A stretch of 64,000 nt of DNA from the NCBI RefSeq assembly GCF_003945345.1, contig NZ_AP019308.1:1302001-1366000 (forward strand), in the 5' to 3' direction. The position numbers and the translations under genes are program-made. The notes below the pieces were generated by a model, which was not told the origin of the DNA, ran no database searches, and saw nothing but the letters and a program-made list of their open reading frames with translations. The stretch comes from Paenibacillus baekrokdamisoli (GTDB taxonomy: Bacteria; Bacillota; Bacilli; Paenibacillales; Paenibacillaceae). Of the stretch, positions 32,800 to 41,265 are shown piece after piece (the first letter of the stretch is position 1; each line of letters begins with the position of its first letter).

Positions 32800-33795
32800 A
32801 TGGGAGACCTTAAAGTTAAGGATGCGGGTTTATGGAAGTCTATTAAAGGCGTTTCGGTTAAAGTAGGCGGGGCATGGTCATCTTCTAAGAGTGTATGGGT
32901 GAAGGTTTCCGGTACTTGGGTTGAAGCTTGGAGATTATCGACGTTAGGGGTAATTTGGACTTCGCGAGCAAGTGCGGTGGATAACAATTGGTATTGTGTT
33001 TGCTACGGAAATGGATTGTTTGTAGCTACATCAATTACCGGAACAGGAAATCGTGTTATGACTTCTCCTGATGGTATTACATGGACATCTAGGACTACAA
33101 CGAATAGCGGATGGTATTCCGTCTGCTACGGAAACAATACGTTTGTAGCGGTGGCACAGGATGCCGCAAGCACTTCTGTTATGACATCTCCTAACGGCAT
33201 TACGTGGACGGTCGGAACAACAGCGGCGAGCAGGAATTGGTATGGAGTTTGCTTTGGAAATGGGTTGTTTGTAGCAGTAGCTAATGGTGGCGCTATGACC
33301 TCTACTGACGGGATTACATGGACTTCTAGGACCATCCCGAGTGGCGGATTTAATAGCGTTTGCTACGGAAATGGGTTGTTTGTGGCGGTAGCTAATAGTG
33401 GCACCAACCGTGTTATGACTTCCCCTGATGGTATTACATGGACGCCCAGAACAAGTTCAACCAACGATTGGCTGGCTGTATGTTACGGAAATGGATTATT
33501 TGTAGCGGTAGCGGGCAATGGGAGTGTCGTGACATCTCCTGACGGTATTACGTGGACGTCCAGTACACCTGCGGTGAGTAACAATTGGAGTGGTGTTTGC
33601 TACGGAAATGGTTTGTTTGTAGCTACATCAATTACCGGAACAGGAAATCGTGTTATGACTTCCCCTGATGGTATTACATGGACGCCCAGAACAAGTGCCA
33701 CCGATAATCAATGGCGTTCTGTCTGCTACGCAAACGGCAAATTTGTAGTGGTAGCTAGTAGTGGTACAGGAGACCGTGTTATGACATCGCAATAA
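32800..33795 (+). CDS. Tail-associated beta-propeller-like repeat protein
   Basis: 332 residues. After a ~45-residue attachment region (MGDLKVKDAGLWKSIKGVSV) come seven repeats of 37-45 residues with the core CYGNGLFVAV followed by VMTSPDGITWT. Seven such blades suggest a closed beta-propeller, a common carbohydrate-binding fold. GGAGGGATGG supports the ATG at 32800. Copies around 32999-33085 and 33598-33684 are almost identical in DNA, pointing to recent duplication. Likely a receptor-binding or adhesin component; no counterpart in prophage 2. Confidence 0.7.
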   Translation: MGDLKVKDAGLWKSIKGVSVKVGGAWSSSKSVWVKVSGTWVEAWRLSTLGVIWTSRASAVDNNWYCVCYGNGLFVATSITGTGNRVMTSPDGITWTSRTTTNSGWYSVCYGNNTFVAVAQDAASTSVMTSPNGITWTVGTTAASRNWYGVCFGNGLFVAVANGGAMTSTDGITWTSRTIPSGGFNSVCYGNGLFVAVANSGTNRVMTSPDGITWTPRTSSTNDWLAVCYGNGLFVAVAGNGSVVTSPDGITWTSSTPAVSNNWSGVCYGNGLFVATSITGTGNRVMTSPDGITWTPRTSATDNQWRSVCYANGKFVVVASSGTGDRVMTSQ

Positions 33796-33989
33796 GAATA
33801 AGAGTATTGGGGAGGAGTGGCTACTAAACGTAGTGACTTCTTTTTCGTTAGAGGGATTCCGCGCTACCGATTTTACTCACAGATATGTTCGAGGTTCCGC
33901 ATAAGCGGGGCTTTTACTTTTGATATTTTAAATACAGAATGAGCCTGGCTAAATGCTGGGCTCTTATTTGTGAATAGGAGGGGTTAGTA
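33796..33989 (+). other. Intergenic region with two hairpins
   Basis: No gene is seen. CCGC/GCGG (about 33898-33909) and GAGCCTGGC/GCTGGGCTC (about 33942-33965) form hairpins followed by short U-runs. A related sequence (CGCATAGGCGGGGCT ... ATACAGAATGA-GCC) precedes the holin genes of prophage 2 (59960-60060), so the element is conserved between the prophages at the fibre/lysis boundary. Confidence 0.4.
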
Positions 33990-34823
33990 TTGGGAGATTT
34001 TTTAAGAAATCCTATGAGTGTATCACGATATACCCGTGACAATGGAACGGTTGTTAACTTTGCAAATGCCATGAATGAAGATGGCAGTTTAAACGTGAAA
34101 TTAAAGGACGGATCTAACGGAGGAAGTCCGGCAGAAGTAAATGTAACCACGATGAGCAAAGGTACGGTTACATCTGTCATTAGTGATAAATCAGCCAGCT
34201 TCGAATCAACAGAGTTTGAGGCAATCGGCTACAATGCACTTGACTTGAATATCACCATCACAGGCACAGCAGTATTTGCAGTCAAGATTAAAGGCGCTCA
34301 GTTGTCTGGTGGCATCTATACAGATAGGTATGATGTGGGCCTATTCAATGCATCGAGAGGGCTCACTATTCCCCAAGTATCTGATTACTATAAAATCGAG
34401 ATCGTGCTTAAATCCGGCACAGGTAAATGCTTTGTTGATGTCCAGCCATGCAATGTCTACGGTAGCTTACAACGACCATCATATAAAGAATACATTATGG
34501 CGATCAACGAGACATTGGCAGCTAATGCGGAATCAGCGATATTTACTGTGTACAATACGGACTGGGTAAGGGGTATTAAACTGCTGGTGAAAAGTCCAAT
34601 AGTTGGTTATCAGCCGAGCTATCGTGATATGGCTTCTAACGGTGATATTAGTGGAGGGAATAATATTGGCAGCGCACAAACTTTGGCTAATTTCTGGCGT
34701 TCCTCTTCCCTCAATCCGGGGAGCTTCGTTCCACCTGCTTATGGGATGCAGTTCAGTTTAAAAAATACAGATGCTGCATTAACTGGACTCGTACAAGCTC
34801 ATATCATTTTGATGGGGGCCTAA
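33990..34823 (+). CDS. Putative tail protein (277 aa)
   Basis: Starts with TTG after an ATAGGAGGGG ribosome-binding site. The first 20 residues (GDFLRNPMSVSRYTRDNGTV) again look like a short attachment tag. The remainder is beta-rich, with two putative jelly-roll parts (about 55-155 and 165-277) in which strands such as NITITGTAVFAVKIKG are visible. No family is recognised. Between the propeller and the glycoside hydrolase, it probably belongs to the adsorption apparatus. Confidence 0.55.
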   Translation: MGDFLRNPMSVSRYTRDNGTVVNFANAMNEDGSLNVKLKDGSNGGSPAEVNVTTMSKGTVTSVISDKSASFESTEFEAIGYNALDLNITITGTAVFAVKIKGAQLSGGIYTDRYDVGLFNASRGLTIPQVSDYYKIEIVLKSGTGKCFVDVQPCNVYGSLQRPSYKEYIMAINETLAANAESAIFTVYNTDWVRGIKLLVKSPIVGYQPSYRDMASNGDISGGNNIGSAQTLANFWRSSSLNPGSFVPPAYGMQFSLKNTDAALTGLVQAHIILMGA

Positions 34824-34826
34824 GGG

Positions 34827-37439
34827 ATGGCGAACTTTGGAATTAAGGCCCTCGTTACCGACAAATCCAGAACAGAAATCCATGCAGGCAAGATCGTTCT
34901 TGACGCACCGGCAGGCCGACATGGGTTTCTAAAATCCAAAGGTGATAACTTTGTATTTGAAGACGGAACTCCTTTTCGGATGTGGGGAACGAATCTAGTC
35001 TTTAACGGCAATTTGCAGAGTCATGCGGGTTCAGAACAGATGGCTGATAACTTCGCTAAAATCGGATACAACTGCATACGTCTGCATGGATTGGATGCCG
35101 CAGCAGCATCGTCATTTGGTGGCGTGCTGGCTAACACTTCAAGCATGATGTTATTTGATACAGCCGCTATGGATAAGCTGGATTATCTTATTTATCAACT
35201 TAAGATCCGTGGTATCTATACAAAGCTATGTACCCACAATTTCAATGCCTTTAAAATGTCAGACGTGACAGATCAAGCCAACATGATTAAAAACGGCAAG
35301 GTACTGCCGTACTTTGATCCCTTGCTAGAAAATCATTACCGGGAGCTTGTACAAGCGCTGCTGACACACGTTAACCCCTACACGGGACTTGCCTACAAAG
35401 ACGAGCCATCCATTGCTATTGTGGAGCTCGCCAATGAGGACGGTACGCTTGATGGATATTTGGGCGGTAGTTTTAATGGTACTTACACCGGAAAGCTTGT
35501 ACAAGGCATATGGGGACCTATGATCAACCAATCATGGCATCAGTGGTTGACGAAAAAGTATGCATCGAATGCAGGTATTGCCGCTGCTTGGAATGCTCGC
35601 GCAGCTGGCACGAATATGATTGTTAACCCAAGCTATTCGAACAATTTCTCCGGATGGGCGGCATTTGCCCCTAATAGTGGAGCTACAGCAAATCGCACGC
35701 TTGATGGGGCCAAGAATGCGGCGAAGATTTCAATCACGGCACAACCAGCTACACCACAGCCCTATCATATCTTGTTTGCTCAAGTCGGTACGCTGGATCT
35801 TAAGGCAGGAGAGCGCTATGAAGTGTCTTTTGACATTGAGGGGAGTGTTGCTGGGAACATCTCATGTGAACTGGTTTACAACACGGCGATAAACGGGAAG
35901 TATGGTAATTTCCTTGACTCTGTGGGAACGAATTTCTTTAACAATGTCCCTGTGACGACAACCAAGACAACCAGGAGTGTAGTGTTTAACTGCAAAGAAA
36001 CGGTTGTCGGAGGAAATATCAAATTTGATTTCGCTCTAGGAAAGTTCGGAATCGGAGATGTATGGATCTCAAACGTGGTCTTTCGCAAGGCGGCGCTTAA
36101 AGCGTTGGATGCTGGTGAGGATATAAACTCACTTAACATTGCACGACCTTATTTGTTTGCTCCATTTGATGACTATACGATAGAGCGTCAAGCCGATACA
36201 GTCCGGTTCTATTATGAGCTGGAGTATGATTTTGGAGTCCGGATGATGAGCTTTGCAAGAGGCCTAGGGGTGAGGCAATTATTAACCGTCAATAACTGGT
36301 CAACAGGTGGCAATGCCAGCACTTGCGCGCAGTCGGCTGCAGACGTGATGGATGCACATATCTATTGGGATCACCCATCAAGCAGCAACATTACCAACTT
36401 TACGATGCATAACAAATCACCAGTCGGTGACGCTGCAATATCCATGCCGCATTTGTTGGTATATAACGCGGTTAAGGATAAGCCGTTTATACTGTCCGAG
36501 GTAGATAATACATTCCCAGCCAAGTATGAGTATGAGTTCTTCCCAATGCTCGTGCCGTATGCCGCGCTGCATAATGTATCTGGCATATTTAAGTTTGCCT
36601 ACACTCATTATGATTTAGATACGCTAGCTCAGCAGTATCCGTACAACTTTTTTAACACGAGCAACAATCCATTGATGAAAATCATGAGCATCGTCTACTC
36701 CATTGCATTTATAAAAGGGTACATCAGCCAGGCGAATACGGAAGTCGCTCTTGATTATACGCCCGACTACACGATACAAAATCTCAGAAGGTTCTCAGCG
36801 AATAAAGACTTTAATCTTTATCCGGCAGGTGGCTCTGATTTCCCTATAGCCTTGCCAGCAACGCACAAGATCCGAAAGAGGTTCAATAAAGGGGTGGTAA
36901 CAGATCCCTCAACAGTCCTTCCAGATGAATTGCCTGCTCTTGCTATTCAAACGGCTTATACGAGCGACACGGGTGAGATCACATGGGACAGAACGGCATC
37001 GACTACAGCTTATATCAAAGTGGATGCTGCTAAGTTTCAGTCATTGACAGGCCGGATAGCGGGCAGATCCCTTGCAACAAGCAACATGTCAATTAATGTG
37101 GATGTTGATTCTGCGGTATCACTGCTGTCAATGGATGATAGTCCACTTCAGACCTCTAAGAAGATGCTACTCACGTTATTGACTGAGCAGAAGAACACAG
37201 GGCAAGTGAAAAACGACTCGACCGGAAATATGACCAATTGGGGAGCGTATCCGGTGATGTTTAACAAGGTCAGCGGAGTAATTACGATCACGCTTGCTGA
37301 CGCCTCCAAATATGCGGTCTATGTTCTGGATGTTGAGGGCAAGCGATCAACAAAAGCAAAAACAACTAAGACGGCAACGACGATCACTATTGATACGTCC
37401 TTGTATTACACACCTTGGTTTCTAATTGTTCAAAATTAA
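34827..37439 (+). CDS. Tail-associated glycoside hydrolase (GH5-like) with inserted CBM
   Basis: 870-residue predicted polysaccharide-degrading enzyme. A TIM-barrel hydrolase of the GH5/cellulase type is suggested by FRMWGTNLVF and NFAKIGYNCIRLHG, the acid/base motif IAIVELANEDG (Glu about 203) and the nucleophile motif FILSEVDN (Glu about 557). A carbohydrate-binding module of the CBM4/9 type (about 265-420, NMIVNPSYSNNFSGW) is inserted between them. A beta-sandwich C-terminus follows. No signal peptide is present, as expected for a virion enzyme. It probably degrades host exopolysaccharide during adsorption. The exact GH family is uncertain. Confidence 0.72.
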   Translation: MANFGIKALVTDKSRTEIHAGKIVLDAPAGRHGFLKSKGDNFVFEDGTPFRMWGTNLVFNGNLQSHAGSEQMADNFAKIGYNCIRLHGLDAAAASSFGGVLANTSSMMLFDTAAMDKLDYLIYQLKIRGIYTKLCTHNFNAFKMSDVTDQANMIKNGKVLPYFDPLLENHYRELVQALLTHVNPYTGLAYKDEPSIAIVELANEDGTLDGYLGGSFNGTYTGKLVQGIWGPMINQSWHQWLTKKYASNAGIAAAWNARAAGTNMIVNPSYSNNFSGWAAFAPNSGATANRTLDGAKNAAKISITAQPATPQPYHILFAQVGTLDLKAGERYEVSFDIEGSVAGNISCELVYNTAINGKYGNFLDSVGTNFFNNVPVTTTKTTRSVVFNCKETVVGGNIKFDFALGKFGIGDVWISNVVFRKAALKALDAGEDINSLNIARPYLFAPFDDYTIERQADTVRFYYELEYDFGVRMMSFARGLGVRQLLTVNNWSTGGNASTCAQSAADVMDAHIYWDHPSSSNITNFTMHNKSPVGDAAISMPHLLVYNAVKDKPFILSEVDNTFPAKYEYEFFPMLVPYAALHNVSGIFKFAYTHYDLDTLAQQYPYNFFNTSNNPLMKIMSIVYSIAFIKGYISQANTEVALDYTPDYTIQNLRRFSANKDFNLYPAGGSDFPIALPATHKIRKRFNKGVVTDPSTVLPDELPALAIQTAYTSDTGEITWDRTASTTAYIKVDAAKFQSLTGRIAGRSLATSNMSINVDVDSAVSLLSMDDSPLQTSKKMLLTLLTEQKNTGQVKNDSTGNMTNWGAYPVMFNKVSGVITITLADASKYAVYVLDVEGKRSTKAKTTKTATTITIDTSLYYTPWFLIVQN

Positions 37440-37454
37440 AGATGATTGCTCGAT

Positions 37455-37484
37455 GGGCTCCGCTTTTGCGGAGTCTATTTATAT
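37455..37484 (+). terminator. Possible terminator before the holin gene
   Basis: GGCTCCGC / GCGGAGTC hairpin with a TTTT loop, followed by TATTTATATTT. It lies between the glycoside hydrolase stop and the holin ribosome-binding site. The U-run is interrupted, so efficiency is doubtful. Confidence 0.45.
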
Positions 37485-37501
37485 TTGATAGGGGGATGGA
37501 T

Positions 37502-37978
37502 ATGAATCATTTTAAGGAAATGGGCTTTAACATATTAACGGCATCGGTAGGAACAAATGGAAAAGAAGCAGCTTGGGGCGGAATTGTTGCATCACTGGGT
37601 GTTATTATTACCGATTGGCTCGGCGGATGGGACCAGGCACTTCGAGTGGTCCTTGTTCTAATGTTAGCTGATTATCTAACGGGTGTTCTTGGAGCTATTA
37701 AAAATAAAAAAGTGAACAGTGACATCATGTTCTGGGGTGGTATTCGAAAGATAACAGTCCTCTTTGTAATTGGTTTAGCCTCCATGCTCGACGAGTGGAT
37801 TCAACCAGGAGCTCCAATCTTCCGAACAGCGGCTATCTATTTCTATGGTGGTCGCGAGGGGCTATCCGTTGTTGAAAACTTAGGGTCGATTGGTGTACCT
37901 CTTCCAAAGATGATAAGGGAGTTTTTAGTTCAATTGAGTGAGAAAGACGAAACAACCAAAGAGAAGGATGTGGTATAA
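37502..37978 (+). CDS. Holin (phage holin family 4, TcdE-like)
   Basis: 158-residue holin of the toxin secretion/phage lysis type. Hydrophobic segments lie at about 25-45 and 47-66, followed by the family signature ADYLTGVLGAIKNKKVNSDIMFWGGIRK and further helices to about 125, then a charged tail. GGGGG six bases upstream favours the ATG at 37502 (ATG 37496 is also in frame). It directly precedes the endolysin. Prophage 2 uses an unrelated XhlA plus holin pair instead. Confidence 0.88.
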   Translation: MNHFKEMGFNILTASVGTNGKEAAWGGIVASLGVIITDWLGGWDQALRVVLVLMLADYLTGVLGAIKNKKVNSDIMFWGGIRKITVLFVIGLASMLDEWIQPGAPIFRTAAIYFYGGREGLSVVENLGSIGVPLPKMIREFLVQLSEKDETTKEKDVV

Positions 37979-38899
37979 ATGCAAACTAAAAGTCAGGGTA
38001 ATGTGAAAGTAATCGACGTATCTCATCATCAAGGTTCTATCGCTTGGCCCAAGGTTAAGGCTGACGGTGTTGCAGGTGCGTTTATTAAGGCTACGGAAGG
38101 GAAAACGGGTATTGATTCCAAGTTCTCTTCAAACGCGACAGGAGCCGTTCTCGCGGGTCTGAAAGTGGGATATTACCACTATGCTCGTCCGGAGAATAAC
38201 ACAGCCGAGGAAGAAGCAGCTAACTTTGCCAAGACGGTCAAAGGCTTCACGGCAGACTTTCCTCATGTGCTTGACGTAGAAGGGGAAGCGCAGCTTCTAG
38301 GAGTCGCTAAACTGACTGCTTGGTGTGCAACATGGTTGAGGGAAGTCGAACGCCTTACAGGGCATTCAGTGATGATTTATACCGGTGCAAGCTTTGCCAG
38401 ATCATACTTAGGTAAGGACTTAAATAAGTGGCCACTTTGGATTGCTCATTACGGAGCTGCTAAGCCAATGGATAACAGCACCTGGGGTGTATGGTCCGTG
38501 TTTCAGTATGCAGACAACGGCAAGGTAAATGGAATCACCGGCAGCGTAGATATGAACGTGATGGAAAAGGCGTTCTATGATAAATGTACGGTTAAGCTTC
38601 CAATTCCTGAGCCAACACTTACCGATAGTATTAAAGTCATTGTTAATGATAAGTTGGTTGCATATGGACGCGCAATTGAAGGTCATGTCTATTTACCGAT
38701 CCGTAAGCTAGGCGAGGCGCTAGGGTATTCAGTAGAATGGAACGCGAGGGACGCAAAGCCGTACATTGATGGCAAGGCCATTCAAGCGTTTCAACTGATT
38801 GAAGGTGTGACATACATCGGAGTTCGGGCTGCAGCTGAGTTGCTTGGTGGCGAGGTATCTTGGAACGGAGGAGTAAAAAAAGTGTTTTTCTACAAATAG
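37979..38899 (+). CDS. Endolysin: GH25 lysozyme with copper-amine-oxidase-like domain
   Basis: 306 residues. Residues ~8-200 form a GH25 muramidase with VIDVSHHQGSI (Asp 13), FIKATEG, YYHYARPENN and the catalytic pair in LDVEGEA (about 99 and 101). The C-terminal ~100 residues (VNDKLVAYGRAIEGHVYLPIRKLGEALG) match the copper-amine-oxidase N-terminal-like domain, common on Paenibacillus surface proteins, and probably bind the cell wall. It starts immediately after the holin stop. About 85% of residues match the enzyme at 60660. Confidence 0.92.
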   Translation: MQTKSQGNVKVIDVSHHQGSIAWPKVKADGVAGAFIKATEGKTGIDSKFSSNATGAVLAGLKVGYYHYARPENNTAEEEAANFAKTVKGFTADFPHVLDVEGEAQLLGVAKLTAWCATWLREVERLTGHSVMIYTGASFARSYLGKDLNKWPLWIAHYGAAKPMDNSTWGVWSVFQYADNGKVNGITGSVDMNVMEKAFYDKCTVKLPIPEPTLTDSIKVIVNDKLVAYGRAIEGHVYLPIRKLGEALGYSVEWNARDAKPYIDGKAIQAFQLIEGVTYIGVRAAAELLGGEVSWNGGVKKVFFYK

Positions 38900-39067
38900 A
38901 TTATATGCGGGAAGATTCTTTGAATTTAGTTTTGTGAACTAATCTCTGAACCATACGATATGGTATTGCATTTCCGAGGAAAATGAGAGATTATTACATT
39001 ACGTGATTTAGACGTAGTGGCGCGGGCTACCAAGCCCGTGTCTTTTTATGACAAGGAGGAAGTTAAG
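38900..39067 (+). terminator. Gene-free stretch with late-operon terminator (39023-39046)
   Basis: No gene is seen. A CGGGCT/AGCCCG hairpin with a four-base loop at 39023-39038 is followed by TTTTT and would end the late operon after the endolysin. It lies only about 15 bp before the ribosome-binding site of the next gene. No convincing private promoter for the following pair was found. Confidence 0.55.
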
Positions 39068-39493
39068 TTGCCGAGAATGTTTAATTTTATTTATAGTGAA
39101 AGTGTTCAAACTGAGATTACACCCACGGGTCAAAAACCTATTATAATCGGGCCAATGATGAATTTTAAACCTGCTTTCATTCCTGGTAACTTCTCATTTG
39201 CGGTTACTTTTTCAATCAGCGGAGTTACTTTTAATCAGGATCACAAAATACAATATTTATTTTTTGCTCCGGGTGAGAATCAACCTCTAATTGATTCAGG
39301 CGAAATTTTAGTTAATGTTCAAATCTCATCGGACCAAGAACGTCTTCCTGAGTATGCCAGAGGTATACAAATTAACATGGATTTCCGTAATATCATCTTT
39401 AGAAAGGAAGGAGACTATGAATCCGAAATCATGTTTAACGGAGATAGTCTAGGTAGATTCCCAATTCCTGTATACGGAATTGAAGTAATATGA
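39068..39493 (+). CDS. DUF6941-like protein (first gene of a cargo pair)
   Basis: 141 residues from a TTG that follows AAGGAGG at the right distance; the frame is open further upstream but lacks a ribosome-binding site there. The pattern (an N-terminal IYSESVQTE strand, central beta strands, then NMDFRNIIFRKEGDYESEIMFNGDSLGRFPIPVYG) resembles DUF6941, an uncharacterised beta-sandwich family. Its stop overlaps the start of the holin-like membrane protein (ATGA), so the two are translated together. It lies outside the lysis cassette and is absent from prophage 2. Function unknown. Confidence 0.5.
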   Translation: MPRMFNFIYSESVQTEITPTGQKPIIIGPMMNFKPAFIPGNFSFAVTFSISGVTFNQDHKIQYLFFAPGENQPLIDSGEILVNVQISSDQERLPEYARGIQINMDFRNIIFRKEGDYESEIMFNGDSLGRFPIPVYGIEVI

Positions 39494-40521
39494 GGCACAC
39501 AATAGAATTTGTTGGTGAGAATTCTATAAAAATTGTGTTTTCAACATTTGAAACAGAGGACGTTTTTTGTGAATCTGTAGATTCACAGTTAGAAAGAGAG
39601 ATGACCTCAACATCCACAGTAATAAAATCTTTGTTCGTAGTCGGTGCGTTGATGAGCTCCTTGTTTTCCGCAGGAACTGGTGTTCAAGCTAAGCCGGTAA
39701 ATCAGAATGGAGTTTCATCGTTTATTGTACCAACCGGTACTAATCCATCTGAGGGAAGATTTTATTCAATTGGAAATAGGAATAGTGTGAATGGAGATTT
39801 ACGGAGACGAGTTTTGTCTACCGGTGCTGTACAGAATAACACATCTCAATTAAGATCAAGTGAACCTCATACTTTCTTTGAAAATTCTTCTTTTACATAT
39901 TCATCAATTGAAAAAATGGTTAAGGATCCTACGAGCACTTTAAATCTTTCTGAACAGGTATCTATCCATATTCAGTCCGCATATGTTAGTCTTAAGAAAC
40001 CCGAATTGAATAATCTAAAGTCAAAAGGTGGCTTTCTTATGTCGGATAGAGCTCCAACATATTTTCAACTATACGCAGAAGAGCTAGCAACATCATTAAA
40101 AAACCAACCACTTAAGTTGACATTAAGTGCAATTGGTACTGCTGTTTTAACTTGGTTAGGAGTTCCCTTTGTATCCCTAATAACAGGATTGCTGGTGATT
40201 GCAGTATTAGATTTAATACTAGGGCTTATTCCGGGGAATTCGAAACCAGGTACTGAGAGTGACCAAAAAATTCAAGCGAAATTTATATCCTTTACAACGA
40301 ACTTTCTGGCACTTCTTGCTTTTACTAAAGGCGGAGAATACTTGAAGGAATTTACAGACGGGAATTTCTACGGATTCATTTCTAATAACCTTCACTATTT
40401 TGCTGCCGTCTGGATTTTTTCAATCTATTCTTGGAGACTGGTCGGTTATGTTGCTCGTGCAAATAAAACTAAAATTCCAAAGGCAATTAAAAAATTATTT
40501 GATAATGATGTAGCCAGTTAG
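39490..40521 (+). CDS. Membrane protein with holin-like C-terminal domain (second gene of the pair)
   Basis: 343 residues. A ~38-residue soluble N-terminus is followed by a hydrophobic helix (about 43-65), a ~120-residue Ser/Asn-rich region, and three or four hydrophobic helices (about 215-325). The part AVLTWLGVPFVSLITGLLVIAVLDLILGLIPG and the following helices resemble the phage holin 4 domain. The composition is AT-rich, unlike the phage genes. Together with the DUF6941-like partner it could be a sensor plus membrane-permeabilising effector, or a lysis modulator. This is inference. Confidence 0.5.
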   Translation: MRHTIEFVGENSIKIVFSTFETEDVFCESVDSQLEREMTSTSTVIKSLFVVGALMSSLFSAGTGVQAKPVNQNGVSSFIVPTGTNPSEGRFYSIGNRNSVNGDLRRRVLSTGAVQNNTSQLRSSEPHTFFENSSFTYSSIEKMVKDPTSTLNLSEQVSIHIQSAYVSLKKPELNNLKSKGGFLMSDRAPTYFQLYAEELATSLKNQPLKLTLSAIGTAVLTWLGVPFVSLITGLLVIAVLDLILGLIPGNSKPGTESDQKIQAKFISFTTNFLALLAFTKGGEYLKEFTDGNFYGFISNNLHYFAAVWIFSIYSWRLVGYVARANKTKIPKAIKKLFDNDVAS

Positions 40522-40553
40522 AAACCTTCATATATTCTTATGAAGGTTTTTTT
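40522..40553 (+). terminator. Terminator of the DUF6941/holin-like pair
   Basis: AAACCTTCATA / TATGAAGGTTT hairpin followed by TTTTTT, starting at the stop codon of the holin-like gene. A textbook intrinsic terminator. Confidence 0.85.
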
Positions 40554-40630
40554 ATTATTAACCTTCACATTTAAAGACGCGACCGCGGTTGAATTAGCTT
40601 ATTTCGCACACGCTTCACGTTTCACTTTCG

Positions 40631-40690
40631 AAAATAAGACCCCACTGACAAATTCCCAAGCGCTTGGGAATATCAGTGGGGTCTTATTTT
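40631..40690. repeat. Nested perfect inverted repeat (bidirectional terminator)
   Basis: An 18-bp outer arm (AAAATAAGACCCCACTGA, 40631-40648) pairs perfectly with 40673-40690 and encloses an 18-bp palindrome (TTCCCAAGCGCTTGGGAA, 40653-40670). A- and T-rich ends allow termination from either side. It separates the forward cargo pair from the reverse-strand 67-residue gene, whose stop overlaps the right arm. Confidence 0.75.
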
Positions 40691-40892
40691 ATTTGAACAA
40701 CTTCCCAATAACTTTGAATATGTCAAACGAAGTCCGGTTGTAAACCTTGTTATAGGCTGCCTTCTTGGGGTTTCTTAGGAAACCATATCCGCGAGGCATC
40801 TTGAGTCCTAGCCGGTGAACGAGTTGGCGCTTAACACTGGTTCGAGCAGCAATTCGTTTTCTGAGACTTGGAGTGCGAAACCCGAATTTCAT
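40689..40892 (-). CDS. Conserved small basic protein (67 aa) at the right end of prophage 1
   Basis: Highly basic protein (FGFRTPSLRKRIAARTSVKRQLV, then PRGYGFLRNPKKAAYNKVYNRTSFDIF). A second copy, cut by the window edge, begins at 63943 with the same ending, so one copy stands after each prophage's cargo genes. The sequence resembles an uncharacterised family seen in Bacillota phages and plasmids. The charge suggests nucleic acid binding. Function unknown. Confidence 0.65.
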   Translation of the reverse strand: MKFGFRTPSLRKRIAARTSVKRQLVHRLGLKMPRGYGFLRNPKKAAYNKVYNRTSFDIFKVIGKLFK

Positions 40893-40935
40893 AGTTTTAA
40901 ATTTCCTCTCAAATTTAGATTCCCTTGAATCTATC

Positions 40936-41262
40936 TTAATTGATCATACCCATTTGACGAAGTCGGTCTTCAATAGTTTTCAATTTTTCTTCTCTCTTTT
41001 TTATAACTATTAATTCCTCGTCTTTTCTATATTCCTCAATCACGCTATTCACATAAGTTAATTTCTTCATTTTCGCTTCCGGTAGTTGTTCATTTGTTGG
41101 CTTGGGTTTGGAATACGCTTTAATGATTTCAGGATTCTCAGATCCCTTTTTTAGCAGTTTAAAAAGAAGGGTTTGGCTATGCTTACCTATTAGCCTAATT
41201 CTATCGATATTATTCCATGAAGTATTCAATACATCCCCAATGCTTGTGTATCCATACCTCAT
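40936..41262 (-). CDS. Hypothetical protein, possibly a truncated gene (108 aa)
   Basis: Lysine/glutamate-rich, mostly helical product (MRYGYTSIGDVLNTSW ... LKTIEDRLRQMG). The frame opens at 41304, but the ATG at 41262 is the first plausible start, and neither has a good ribosome-binding site. The gene sits at the junction between the two prophages next to other gene fragments, so it may be the 3' part of a broken gene. Unrecognised. Confidence 0.35.
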   Translation of the reverse strand: MRYGYTSIGDVLNTSWNNIDRIRLIGKHSQTLLFKLLKKGSENPEIIKAYSKPKPTNEQLPEAKMKKLTYVNSVIEEYRKDEELIVIKKREEKLKTIEDRLRQMGMIN

Positions 41263-41265
41263 CGT

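Noticed and set aside
33000..33795. CRISPR-like array
   Set aside because: The repeats are in frame, imperfect and encode protein blades; there are no uniform spacers or cas genes.
32800..37439. Diversity-generating retroelement acting on tail proteins
   Set aside because: No reverse transcriptase, template repeat or variable-repeat pair was seen in the window.
40540..40743. Forward reading frame over the nested palindrome
   Set aside because: It is mostly the inverted repeat and the antisense of the 67-residue gene, without a ribosome-binding site.
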